Assembly (NCBI GenBank): GCA_004794655.1
Contig: SMMW01000623.1
Location: forward strand, 682,001 to 746,000
DNA: 64,000 nt
Direction of reading: 5' to 3'
Origin: Marisa cornuarietis
Lineage: Eukaryota; Mollusca; Gastropoda; Architaenioglossa; Ampullariidae
This document shows, piece by piece, positions 13,601-28,400 of the stretch. The notes under the pieces were generated by a model that was given only the letters and a program-made list of their open reading frames with translations, made no database searches and was not told the origin of the DNA. Position 1 is the stretch's first letter, and every line of letters begins with the position of its first letter. Position numbers and translations under genes: made by a program.

Positions 13601-16600
13601 TTCTTCTGAACCAGCACTGCTTCTTTCCTACATTCCCCAGTAGTTGGTGTTTACTACAGTGCTACTCACAACATTCTCCTTGAATCCTTCTCCTTGAATC
13701 CTTCTCCTTGAATCATTCTCCTTTTGCATGTGTGTGTGTGTGTGCACGCGCGTGTGTTATTCACGACGATAATAAGCATATAGAACTAAATGCAGTTCAA
13801 CAAGAGCGAAAAAAAATTACTTTATAAATCTCTTCCTTCAAGACTTGCAAGGACAACTAAATCAAATTGATCACATTTATTTTCCACTAAAAGTCAAAAT
13901 ACCTCCTTGGTTTTCCAAGTATTGTTCACTAGACGGTGATGTAAATGTCCTCCCCACCACCTCGCTGCTCAGCCTCCAGACACTCACTACAGAGACTATC
14001 TTCATGATGCTAATGACTTGTTTTCAGGACTCGCTGCTTTTCTCCATGTTACCAAGCATCAGATCTGACTACTACTACATCAACCCCTTCTCTGGTCAAG
14101 TCAGTCTTATCCACTCACTTCTGGGAACCAACCATACCTCGGACTTGGTAAGAGAAAGAGTTGCTTGCAAAGAAACTCCAAAGAGAAAATTAGTTTTGTC
14201 AAAATTAGTCAAAGTTTTGAATGCTTTGACTTTATAAGGTTACACAATATTGTCTGACCACTCAGTGAACTTTTCACAGAAGCAACCCATTACCTGCTAT
14301 TCAAAACTTTCATAACTTGTACTGACACAAATATGATTCACACTGATTTAGAAAATGCTTTAAAATGTAAATAGTTTTATGAATGTAACTGATTTTTTAA
14401 ACTGTATTTTGTAATAAACTATGTGGCAAGGGAAAACAAACATGAAAAATGGGGGAAGACTCAGTCAAAAGCAGTCATGAAGAACACAAATTTACAAAAG
14501 TTGATGTTTTCTTGCTTTATCAACAAATGATAATGCAATGATCAATTGTTGTTTAAGATAAAACTATCACAGTTATATATATATATATATAATACGTGTA
14601 CTAACATTGTCCTCCCATTGTAAATTACTTGTAATAAGAAATAAGAGCTGATCAGCTATGTTCACAGAGTTTGATTACATGTACTGTATACTGTATAAGG
14701 GGGAAGATAACTGAGGTGAATATGGGCTATCATTTATGATGCACATGACAGGCTGAGAGTTTTGAAATGTCAAAATGTACAGTTGAACATTGAAGTGCGT
14801 GACCAGCAGCTTGTCAGTGAGAAGAGGACTTCTGCCACGCTGACGGTACAGATTGTCAGAGTTTTCCCCCCTGTCTTCACCAACCTGCCAGCAGCACAGA
14901 CAGTCGTACGTGACAGCCCTGCAGGCACACTTGTTTACACTGTATCTGCAACCAGCCAAAACTCTCAGGTAGGTAGAGATTTTACTCAGCTGATGGGTTT
15001 CTTACTTGCGCAACAATATAGAACCACAGTTTACGCTGGACAACAATGCCTGTTATTCTTACCAACCATTTGAGTGCTATCTGAGCAACGCTTTGTTACA
15101 TTTATGACCTTTGGTTATAAGCCACCAGAGCTGGGGGGTCCTGCCACACTAATATCCAACTCAAGCTTTTGTTTGCCATGTACAGTATGCAGTGAAGCAG
15201 CATATCCCATTGACAATACATGTTTTTATAGAGTTTTTCTTCCATATGTCATGTCATGTCATGCCTTGTTGACAAGAAACACTGATGTTTATGTCTTTGG
15301 CTGCCTGATCCCTATTTTCAATAATTGGTCTTCACATGGTGTTATTCAGGGAGTCATAAACTATCAGCTGGTGGGCATCTACCCGTCTCTGCTGTACTTC
15401 ACTGTCAATCGCAGCACTGGGGAAGTGCGCTTGAACTCCTCTCTCCTCTCTGACTCACTTTGCCTACAAAGCTATGAGGTAAGAATAGTTGTGCTGCCTT
15501 CTGATAGTTACAAGTGTGGATGTTAGTCTAATTGTCCAAGTTATAAGGTGAACAGACAGTAAACTATTTTGGAGAGACAATAAAGTTATCTTAATAATAA
15601 TAATAATAAATGAAGATTTGTATATCTTCTGATATCCTGGTATACTTACTGTCTGATATCATGCTGTACTTACTGATATACTGGTGCTGAGAATGTAAGT
15701 TTGTCTTTTGCATTACAGAATAATGGGCTATAGCTCAGAATAATGGGCTATAGCTCAGAATTGTGAGATGAGCTTATTTCTTCAGAGACAAATTGTTAAA
15801 GTTTAGTTGATGAGCCACTCATGCTTAGTTACAGAATGAGTGGTTTCTTGGTGTTTTGTGTTTTTGTTTTTTACTAATTGTTCTCACTCTTACTACCTAG
15901 CACTGCCATCTCTAGCAGAACAGTGGTTAATATAAACAATAATCATTATACTGAAGCCCTATTTGTAGACATTGCAAAAGCCTTTAACATAATTGATCAT
16001 GATATGCACATTAAAAAATTTAAACTTTACAAGCTTAGTAACTGCTCCATCCATTTCCTCAAATCGTTTCTTTTGAAAAGAACAGAGAGAGTCACAGATA
16101 AAGACCAAATATCAGATCCCAATCTTAGGTCCTCTTCTGTTCTCTGTCTACATTAATGATCTTCATATCTCCCAATCATACGAAATGCGTGCTGACGACA
16201 CAACAATACATGCATGTCACAAACAAACTGAGTCACTGGCGGCTCTCCTACAACAAAGTGTTGAGATTCAGTCCTGGACTGAAGTAAACCACATGGCACT
16301 CAACCCTTCTATGCTTCTAACAACCAGGCAGAGAGACAAAACCTAACCCTAACCCCATTTCCTAAAATCTATCTAAGGTTCCAACAAGTAACAGAAGTTT
16401 AACACTGTAAACTTCTAGGTGTGACTATTGATAACAACATGGCCTGGTCCCAACATATCCTAGCCATCAGCAAAACTCTAGCACAGAAAATCTCTATCTT
16501 ATCAAGACTTCAACACTTGTTAAATCTTCACTCTTGGAGATTCTTCTACACAGCCTATAGTTAGCTGACTATTGATTACGTTTCCACTCTGTGGGACGCT

Positions 16601-19600
16601 GCTAGTGGTGTTTTAATGAGACATCTTGTAAGGAGAGCCGTCAAATCGGTTCAATGCAAACGAAAAATACATAGTACATTTAGGTAATGAGCTTGACGAC
16701 TGTATAGTGTACTCCATACACAAGTGCTGACTGTATAGTGTACTCCACACACAAGTGATGAGCTTGATGACTGTACATGTACTCCACACACAAGTGCTGA
16801 CTGTATAGTGTACTCCACACACAAGTGATGAGCTTGATGACTGTACATGTACTCCATACACAAGTGCTGACTGTATAGTGTACTCCACACACAAGTGCTG
16901 ACTGTATAGTGTACTCCACACACAAGTGATGAGCTTGATGACTGTACATGTACTCCATACACAAGTGCTGACTGTATAGTGTACTCCACACACAAGTGAT
17001 GAGCTTGCTGACTGTACATGTACTCCACACACAAGTGATGAGCTTGCTGACTGTACATGTACTCCACACACAAGTGCTGACTGTATAGTGTACTCCATAC
17101 ACAAGTGATGAGCTTGATGACTGTACATGTACTCCATACACAAGTGATGAGCTTGCTGACTGTACATGTACTCCACACACAAGTGCTGACTGTACATGTA
17201 CTCCATACACAAGTGATGAGCTTGATGACTGTACATGTACTCCATACACAAGTGCTGACTGTATAGTGTACTCCACACACAAGTGCTGACTGTATAGTGT
17301 ACTCCATACACAAGTGATGAGCTTGATGACTGTACATGTACTCCATACACAAGTGCTGACTGTATAGTGTACTCCATACACAAGTGCTGACTTATAGTGT
17401 ACTCCACACACAAGTGCTGACTGTATAGTGTACTCCACACACAAGTGATGAGCTTGCTGACTGTACATGTACTCCACACACAAGTGATGAGCTTGCTGAC
17501 TGTACATGTACTCCACACACAAGTGATGAGCTTGCTGACTGTACATGTACTCCACACACAAGTGCTGACTGTATAGTGTACTCCACACACAAGTGATGAG
17601 CTTGCTGACTGTACATGTACTCCACACACAAGTGATGAGCTTGCTGACTGTACATGTACTCCACACACAAGTGCTGACTGTATAGTGTACTCCATACACA
17701 AGTGATGAGCTTGATGACTGTACATGTACTCCATACACAAGTGATGAGCTTGCTGACTGTACATGTACTCCACACACAAGTGCTGACTGTACATGTACTC
17801 CATACACAAGTGATGAGCTTGATGACTGTACATGTACTCCATACACAAGTGCTGACTGTATAGTGTACTCCACACACAAGTGCTGACTGTATAGTGTACT
17901 CCATACACAAGTGATGAGCTTGATGACTGTACATGTACTCCATACACAAGTGCTGACTGTATAGTGTACTCCATACACAAGTGCTGACTTATAGTGTACT
18001 CCACACACAAGTGCTGACTGTATAGTGTACTCCACACACAAGTGATGAGCTTGATGACTGTACATGTACTCCATACACAAGTGCTGACTGTATAGTGTAC
18101 TCCATACACAAGTGATGAGCTTGCTGACTGTACATGTACTCCACACACAAGTGCTGACTGTACATGTACTCCATACACAAGTGATGAGCTTGATGACTGT
18201 ACATGTACTCCATACACAAGTGCTGACTGTATAGTGTACTCCACACACAAGTGCTGACTGTATAGTGTACTCCACACACAAGTGATGAGCTTGATGACTG
18301 TACATGTACTCCACACACAAGTGCTGACTGTACATGTACTCCATACACAAGTGATGAGCTTGATGATTGTACATGTACTCCATACACAAGTGCTGACTGT
18401 ATAGTGTACTCCATACACAAGTGATGAGCTTGCTGACTGTACATGTACTCCACACACAAGTGCTGACTGTACATGTACTCCATACACAAGTGATGAGCTT
18501 GATGACTGTACATGTACTCCATACACAAGTGCTGACTGTATAGTGTACTCCACACACAAGTGCTGACTGTATAGTGTACTCCATACACAAGTGATGAGCT
18601 TGATGACTGTACATGTACTCCATACACAAGTGCTGACTGTATAGTGTACTCCATACACAAGTGCTGACTTATAGTGTACTCCACACACAAGTGCTGACTG
18701 TATAGTGTACTCCACACACAAGTGATGAGCTTGCTGACTGTACATGTACTCCACACACAAGTGATGAGCTTGATGACTGTACATGTACTCCATACACAAG
18801 TGCTGACTGTATAGTGTACTCCACACACAAGTGATGAGCTTGCTGACTGTACATGTACTCCACACACAAGTGATGAGCTTGCTGACTGTACATGTACTCC
18901 ACACACAAGTGCTGACTGTATAGTGTACTCCATACACAAGTGATGAGCTTGATGACTGTACATGTACTCCATACACAAGTGATGAGCTTGCTGACTGTAC
19001 ATGTACTCCACACACAAGTGCTGACTGTACATGTACTCCATACACAAGTGATGAGCTTGATGACTGTACATGTACTCCATACACAAGTGCTGACTGTATA
19101 GTGTACTCCACACACAAGTGCTGACTGTATAGTGTACTCCATACACAAGTGATGAGCTTGATGACTGTACATGTACTCCATACACAAGTGCTGACTGTAT
19201 AGTGTACTCCATACACAAGTGCTGACTTATAGTGTACTCCACACACAAGTGCTGACTGTATAGTGTACTCCACACACAAGTGATGAGCTTGATGACTGTA
19301 CATGTACTCCATACACAAGTGCTGACTGTACATGTACTCCATACACAAGTGCTGACTGTACATGTACTCCACACACAAGTGATGACTGTACATGTACTCC
19401 ATACACAAGTGCTGACTGTATAGTGTACTCCATACACAAGTGATGAGCTTGCTGACTGTACATGTACTCCACACACAAGTGCTGACTGTACATGTACTCC
19501 ATACACAAGTGATGAGCTTGATGACTGTACATGTACTCCATACACAAGTGCTGACTGTATAGTGTACTCCACACACAAGTGCTGACTGTATAGTGTACTC

Positions 19601-22600
19601 CACACACAAGTGATGAGCTTGATGACTGTACATGTACTCCACACACAAGTGCTGACTGTACATGTACTCCATACACAAGTGATGAGCTTGATGATTGTAC
19701 ATGTACTCCATACACAAGTGCTGACTGTATAGTGTACTCCATACACAAGTGATGAGCTTGATGACTGTACATGTACTCCATACACAAGTGCTGACTGTAT
19801 AGTGTACTCCACACACAAGTGCTGAGCTTGCTGACTGTACATGTACTCCATACACAAGTGCTGACTGTATAGTGTACTCCATACACAAGTGCTGACTGTA
19901 TAGTGTACTCCACACACAAGTGATGAGCTTGATGACTGTACATGTACTCCACACACAAGTGCTGACTGTATAGTGTACTCCATACACAAGTGATGAGCTG
20001 CCTGACTGTACATGTACTCCACACACAAGTGCTGACTGTATAGTGTACTCCACACACAAGTGCTGACTGTATAGTGTACTCCACACACAAGTGATGAGCT
20101 TGATGACTGTACATGTACTCCATACACAAGTGCTGACTCTATAGTGTACTCCATACACAAGTGATGAGCTTGCTGACTGTACATGTACTCTACACACAAG
20201 TGATGAGCTTGCTGACTGTACATGTACTCCATACACAAGTGCTGACTGTATAGTGTACTCCATACACAAGTGATGAGCTTGCTGACTGTACATGTACTCC
20301 ACACACAAGTGCTGACTGTATAGTGTACTCCACACACAAGTGATGAGCTTGATGACTGTACATGTACTCCACACACAAGTGCTGACTGTATAGTGTACTC
20401 CACACACAAGTGATGAGCTTGATGACTGTACATGTACTCCACACACAAGTGCTGACTGTTCATGTACTCCATACACAAGTGCTGACTGTATAGTGTACTC
20501 CATACACAAGTGATGAGCTTGCTGACTGTACATGTACTCCATACACAAGTGATGAGCTTGATGACTGTGTACTCCAGTGATGACTGTAGAGTGTATGGCA
20601 TACACAAGTGCTGACTGTATAGTGTACTCCACACACAAGTGATGACTGTATAATGTACTCCACACACAAGTGATGACTATATAGTGTACTCCACACACAA
20701 CTGATGACTGTATAGTGTACTACATACACAAGTGATGACTGTAGAATGTATAGTGTACTCCACACACCAGTGCTGACTGTATAATGTACTCCACACACAA
20801 GTGATGACTGTATAGTGTACTACATACACAAGTGATGACTGTAGAATGTATAGTGTACTCCACACACAAGTGATGACTGTATAGTGTACTCCACACACAA
20901 GTAATGAGCGTGATGACTGTACATGTACTCCATACACAAGTGATGAGCTTGCTGACTGTATAGTGTACTCCATACACAAGTGATGAGCTTATTGACTGTA
21001 TGTATGTGTAATCAGCTTGAATACCTCAATGACAAATCTTGTAAGGTGAGAGAAAAGAGCTAGTATATCACATGCAAACACAAATCATTTTGAAGACATG
21101 GCGCAGCTAGGACAGGTGACAGCAGGCTAGTGTAAGTTGTGGGTTGATTACAGTCCAAGAGATGCTATCTGACCACAACAGCAGACTGAGTAATGGAACT
21201 ATTTTCTGTTGCAGCTGGAAATCATTGCATTCAACACAAACAATCCCGAGCTGCAGAACACATCAACCCTTACTGTCAGCGTCAATCGCAACCCCAGTCC
21301 CCCCACATGCAACCCAATCTCTATTGATAGAGTTCTTGCTTTAGATGCAAACGTTGGGGATATTGTTGGTACAGTAAATGCTACTGACCCAGAAGGTGTA
21401 AGTACTACATACATTTCTTTCTAGCTTTTCCTCTGTAAAATCTATAAATAACGAGGTTCTCATTTTGATGCAAATGCGTTTTTTTCAGATGATGTTTCTT
21501 AGTCTGGTTAGTGGAAAGTTGACAAAATCTTATGAACTATGGCAGCTTAGGTTGCCAGTGGAAATCATAATCTTATGAACTACGGTGATTCATGTTGTCA
21601 GTCGAAGGTCAATAAACATGTTTTCTCTTACCCTCTCACCTCTCCTCCCCCCTCTCTTTGTCCCTCCCCCAACTTCTTTGATGCCATCTTGATGAGGTTG
21701 TTTTCATCTCTTGTTTATTTATAGGATGTATTTCTGATTTTTGAGTAATAGAACAATTTCAAGCATGCATGATTGCTTATGTGTGTGTATTATTTATTCA
21801 TGCATGCTCATGTATGGAGATATTCCTGATCTTTCATGTGTTTTCAGAATCGGCCACACTACAGATTCCTGACTGCTGACCAAGAGGACTTGCGCTACTT
21901 CCTGGTCACCCCAGACACTGGCAACATCATTCTGCAACAACCCTTATCCACCCTTGGCCAGAGTACAGTCTTCACGGTCTGTTCACGCAGTACACGCAGT
22001 CTTTTTATCGCTGCATGATCAGTATTTAAGTTTTCAAGAATTTAGTTTTCTTTGGTTAGCTTCACACTGGGTTAAAGACTGTAAGACTGTCTCCACAACT
22101 TATTTTTGTTTTAGCTTTCTGAAGTATTTAAACTTTCTCTTTTTGGATATGTAAAGTGGAGTAAAGCACAAAAATCACTAAATAAGAAGGATGAGCACAG
22201 ATAAAGATAACAAATGACCAATTGTAACTGTGTCTTGAGCGTGAATGATGCTTGGTCTGAGATGCTGGTAGGTCATATGTGGGTGATGTGACTGTTCGGT
22301 ATCCGAATTTTGTTCAGTATCCGGTGCAAATTTGTAACGAAATTTTGGGTTGTTATCCGAAATGTTCGCTATCAAAGGCGTTCACTAGCTGAGGTTCCAC
22401 TGTATAGTCAAATTCCATCAAGACTATGTTTCCCTAGTCTGTATTTAAAATCTTTTAGGCCTGTTTCCAGTGTTTACTTGGGAGCTTATATCAGTACAAG
22501 CTATATGTAACTACAATAAAACCTCTCTATAAAGACCTTCCCGATTACGACACTCTCTCAGTTACTACACAAATATTTTTCACAGATGGATTTCACTATA

Positions 22601-22813
22601 TAAATGCCATCCCTATAATGACTACCTCCCCAACCTCACTTACGAATGATAGTTTGAGTTTTTCTATCATTTATATTTTTTCATTGTTTGAAGTCGTGTT
22701 TCATGGAATAAAAGCAGATTAGTTGATCCCTCTATTAAGACCCCTCTCAGTTAAGACCTGATTTTGGTGGATTCTAGCAAGACTTAATAGAGAGGTTTTA
22801 CTGTATAGGCTGT

Positions 22814-22853
<40 letters not shown>

Positions 22854-25375
22854 TTTGCAACCAAGTGGGTGACAAATATTATTGACTTTGTTCACTTTCA
22901 CGGTGTAGTTTACAGTTGAAGCCAGTGATCAGGCCTGCGTCTCACCCAAGAATTGCACAACAACTGTGCGCTTCACCCTTGGTACAGACCAGCCTCCAGA
23001 GTTTCAGCAGACTCCCTATTACTGGAGCATCGATGAAAGCGCCTTTCAACAGGCTTCTGTCTACAATCTAGTCTCAGCCAGGGACCCTGATTTACAGGTT
23101 AGTATAGTAGAGTTAAAAGGATTCAGTCATGTCACTTAGCACAACACACTACCCAAGATAGTCCTTCAGGAATGTGTGGAAGGAGGACGTTGATGGGGTA
23201 AAGAAGAAAGGCTGGCTGACAAACATTAAAGAGTGGACTGGCCGCCAGATGGCAGACCTACAGAAAGACCTACTGACACACTCAGTACACTACACATGTC
23301 AGTGTACACTATGTAGGAGTGCAGACACTTGCATTACGTAGTCCAACTGCATTGTCAGATCAGTGTTTAATTGCCTTCTTCCATATTGTTGGTAAGAGCC
23401 ACATCCTACTGTTGTGTAACAGCTGCATCTTATTAATAAAAGGAATCATCTGTAAAATGCAACATTGACATCATCAATATGTCTTAAGGCAAAGCCTTAA
23501 ATATGCCAAACCAACAAAATGCATGGCTTCTCCAAGGAGCCACCGCATGGTTTAGAAACTGTTAGCGCCCCTAGGTTAACGTGTAATATAAAACATTTAC
23601 ATCTTTTACAGGTTGAAATGAAATTCTTGAGTTTTGTAAGTAGTTAAAGGAAAAGTTAAGGGTTGCTGCCAACTGCTGCCACTTGCTAAATTGTTACTAT
23701 TTGGTTTCCAGGGCCGACTGGTTTATGAAATGACTGGTAATCTGCAGGCACCAAGCTTCTTCACAGTTAACAATGCAACTGCGGTGATCTCTATCATTCG
23801 CAAACTTACTGATGATGTTGCAGATACCTACCAAGTCAGTGTGTGTGTGTGTGTGTGCCTGTGTGTGTATGTGTATACGTGAGTGTGTGTGTGTGTGTGT
23901 GTATACGTGTGTTTGTGTGTATGTGTGGTGCATGTGTGTCTGATGAGAGGAGAGCAGGAAGAAGTTTCTCATTTTGTAAATGGTCTGTTTCTTCCTTGTC
24001 CTATCCCAGATGACTAAACTGAGATCACCCTATGAGTTAGCTGTAGGTCAGGGTTAGGGTTTACATCATGACAGGTCCATGTTCTTATTATGCACCTAGT
24101 GTCAATGTGGTCCTGCAGATTGTGCTGTGGGCCCACTTTGTTTTAGAAGAATATTAAAACAGTCTATAGCACTATGATCACACCTTAGTACTGCAGATTG
24201 CGACATGGGCTACCAGCTACTTAATGAAGATGTATTAAATTATGATCATAATAAATATGCAGCTTATGTAGTGCAGAATCACACTGATATAAGAGCATGT
24301 GCTTAGCGCTTCACACAAACAATAAATAAGTACGTAGTACATAAAGGAATGGAAAGATGAGCGGTGATGATGAAGTACAAAAAGACAGTGACAACACAGA
24401 GTTTGTTCAACAGTAATCAGCAGCACAGCACAGCAAACTAATCAAAATACAAAAATTGCAGAGAGCCGCTTCCCTCAAGCCTGCTAGAGAGTAAACGGCA
24501 AAACACAGTAGTGTAGAAAAGTTCAAGAGTGTGCGTTAGTAGCAGCAAGTGAACTGTGCTTAAGAGTAACGCTCAGAAAATACGTCTGTGACAGTACAAT
24601 TACACTTGTGTCTTGCAGATTGGCATCATTGCCTACGATAGCCTGAGACCAGCCAGGCGTGCAAGTGCGACCGTCACAGTTTCAGTCCTGCGAAATGCCA
24701 ACTCTCCACGTTTTAACAACCTGGGTGGTGGAGAGGTCACAATTGAAGAGCTGACTCCGGTCTCTAGTGTCATCTTTAACATAAATGCATCAGATGCTGA
24801 TGGTGTAAGTACTATGCTTCTTCTTGTTATCAAAGTGATTGAAGCTGACATTTGATCATTTTGAAATAAAAATAATCATTAATGCTCATATCAAATGGTA
24901 AAAGACTTTAATTTGCTGGTAACTAGAAATAAAACAAACATTCTTCTTTTTTAGCATTTATTCTTTAATAGGAAGTTGATTTCAAGGGAAGCAGTTCTGT
25001 AGAGAATTGGTCATGCTTTTAAAATGCAGAAACCATTTTCCCTTTAAGTTGTGTGTGTCACCACTGCAGTGAGAGGCCCTGGGTTCAGATCTCTAGGTAC
25101 TTTGGTTTCCTCTCCCCTCATAGTGTGAAATCACCTCTAGTTTAAAGCACTTTCCTACCAAACTAACCAATCCTTTTAAGGGTAAATGTACTTGAGAAAA
25201 ACAGTTGACAAATTGAAGACTTACTTGAAAGCATTGGACTCTGTTCTGACGCCGGTCTGGTGTAGTCAGATTCTCTTAAGTTTGCTGCTGTACATGCGTT
25301 GGTAAGGACCATCATCACGTCACATTCCTCATCTTCTACCACTTGGTCGATAAAGGCATTCTTATTCTCTTATTC

Positions 25376-25454
<79 letters not shown>

Positions 25455-28400
25455 TTAATTTCCCTAAGTTGAATGTTTAATGACTTAAGAATGTTTGCCG
25501 TCTGCAGGACACCATCCGCTATGACCTGCTGGGTTCAGATGCGGGTCTGAGGTATTTTTGGATCACTCCTGACTCAGGACAAATACGTGTCTTGACCTCT
25601 CTTGCCCAGGATCCCACTCGACCAAATAGTTACCAGGTGCGGAGATGAGCCTTTTTAACTGAAAAATGATAGAATTGTGCCGATATACTACAAGAGTAAA
25701 ATGTACGAGAATTCTACAGTTTAATGTGGACAAAACATACAACACAGTTTGCATAGTCATGTGTCTGTGAGTGGCCCTGCAGATCACTGTGTATGTAGCA
25801 TAGTTCTTGCCAAATCAGCAGTTCAGAACCTAACGCTGTCTGCCCCTAGTTTATGGTCTGGTGAAATATAACCATTGCTGTGCATTGTCTTCAGTGCAGA
25901 TTACAGCAAAGCTCGTAATTTGTGACTGAGTTAATCTCTCTGAACTGCCGCTGTACTAGGGCCACAAAGCTGTAGGTCTGCACTTACATATATGTATATA
26001 TATAGATCTGTACACATTTACAGACTTGTATACTGTCTCAAACATGTACATGAAACCTATACTCACACATATCTCATGTACACATACACACACATGCTAT
26101 TGCATGTGATTGCAACAAGATCACTTTGAAAAGCCCAAGAAATATCGTTTATTATTTCACTGAATCTTGCATCATGCGTCTCTGTGCAGCTGCTTGTTCG
26201 AGCTCGTGATCAGAGAGTTCCAGAGAAGAATGCAACAGCGACAGTGATTGTCAGAATCCTCAGAAACAACTTTTCTCCGGTATTTGACAGGCTTACATAC
26301 AGCATTGCCATCCCTGAGACAACAGCAGTTGGAAGTTCTGTTTACTCTGTGCGAGCCACAGATCAGGACCTTAGGGTAGGTTACCTTGGCTTTTATGTAA
26401 ATGATTGTTTTTATAGTTATTTTCCTAGCAGTATTTTGATTTTTAATTCCTCTTCTTAATAAAAATATATTTGTACAGCGCAGTTTTGTTAACTCACTCC
26501 ACTGTCCTATGCTAAAATGGAGATTAGATCAAAGATACAACCAAACACCATTCAAAAGCATAATGTTACTTGGTATTATGTTATATAAACCTTAAGAATG
26601 TAACACAGTAACAGCACCATAATCAAAAATATCTCATTCATACCACCCGTAACATGCAGCATACAAACCATGCACAGATGCACACACACACACACACACA
26701 CATGCATACATACACACTTTATCGCCATAATAAGGTCTTAAGCGAAATCCTGACCAAAGATCTTCCAGAAAAGATTAGTTTTGAGGGCGGAGCAAAAGAG
26801 CTAAGTGGTCAGAATATTCAGGAGACTTACTGGTGATGCATGCAAAGTGGTGCAGCGGTGCAGCAAAAGAGAATGAACGATCCCCAGAAAAGTTAACTGC
26901 TTCACCGGGAAATGATGTATGCAAGTGATACACGTACATAGCTCAGTGCTAACAACATTAACAGCACGGATGATACCAAGAACATGAGCAGACGTTCGAT
27001 GACAGTTGAGCATAACACTGAGATTCTTCACAGTCTCAGAAAGAAATAACAAAAGAGTTGTCAATAGCCCTGTTGTCTAGAATATAGACAGAAGCATTAC
27101 ACTGACACTCAGAAAAAAACAACAGAATACAGAAGCACATGCACTTGAGATTCTGAATACACCTCTGCATGGACTGGACAAGACTTCTGAAGTGTTTTAA
27201 GACTTAAGGAGTTGTGCGTCATCAGCAAAGAAGTGACAAATGAGTAAGCAGCGATAATCTGTGGTAAAGGTGAAGTTTACCCGACAATAGAGGACCTAAC
27301 ACTGAACCTTGAGGTGGTGGGCCACAACAAACAGTGATCTAGCTTGAGGTGATGTCGTAGATACACACCTCATGAGTTCTGTCTCATGCTGCAGCCTGTT
27401 TAGAATACTACAATATTACAATATTACTACAATACTACAATATACCAAAATCTGCTGATAAATCCAGAGTAATTAAGGATCAACAGTTGATTGTTGACAA
27501 TTTTCATGATCATCATCTTATTATTTGGTGCTAAAGTTTCCTCCACTTTATCAAGCCGTATTCCTAGTTTATACCGCACAGAGTCTTTGTCTTAACTGTA
27601 TTAAATGTCTAGTCTATGGCATGCCAGCATTTTGGTCTGAGCTAAATAAATTTCTCTACTTTACTGGCCTTTGCTATGTGCTAAATTCCTGCTCTCTGTA
27701 TCCTTTTAAGGATTCAAACTTTGAATTATTCTCTTGCAGGAACGAATTGTTTATGAGGAAGTTGGGGATGGTGCAGCAGTGTATTTCTTTCGTGTCAACA
27801 CGATTACTGGAGACATCACCTTGGCAAATCCTCTGACTACAGACACAGCGCTCTCTCATACAGTACGTCTAAATTGTCGGAGAGCATAACTTTAAGAACT
27901 AGCAGTCAGGATATGAGTGCTGTGTGTGTGAGTGAGCAGGCAGAATATGAGTGCTGTGGATTTAAACTATGGTCATTTACGCTAGCTGTGGCAGGAGTAG
28001 GGGGGAATTGGTATTTTATGCCGAGTCAGCAACTAAGGCCATATGATGGCAAGGCAGCCAGCCCTGTAAACAGATGCCACATGTAGAGAAAGAACAGCGT
28101 GCCTGAGACGAGAGCTGAACCCAGGACAGCCAACCCTCACTGTATTGGTGACAGGAGCTAACTGTTGCACCACCGGGCCGCCCTAGCTGTGGCAGGAATC
28201 CATCAATGTAATTTGAGTGCTGTGGCAGGAATCCATGGATGTAATCTGAGTGCTGTGTGAGGAATCCATGGATGTAATATGATTGCTGTGTAAGGAATCC
28301 ATGGATGTAATATATGATTGCTGTGTGAGGAATCCATGGATGTAATATGAGTGCTGTGTGAGGAATCCATGGATGTAATCTGAGTGCTGTGTGAGGAATC

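Noticed and set aside
15074..15349. Open frame joined upstream of exon B8
   Set aside because: No cadherin motif; a good acceptor and consensus start exist at 15350.
16340..16358. Telomere-like CCTAACCCTAACCCC (and TTAGGG-like bases near 24050)
   Set aside because: Only about two units each; expected by chance.
16613..20698. Minus-strand open frames of up to 1,361 codons (CVWSTLYSQHLC-type repeats)
   Set aside because: They follow a minisatellite whose units lack stops; several overlapping frames are open at once, and there is no domain, start context or codon bias.
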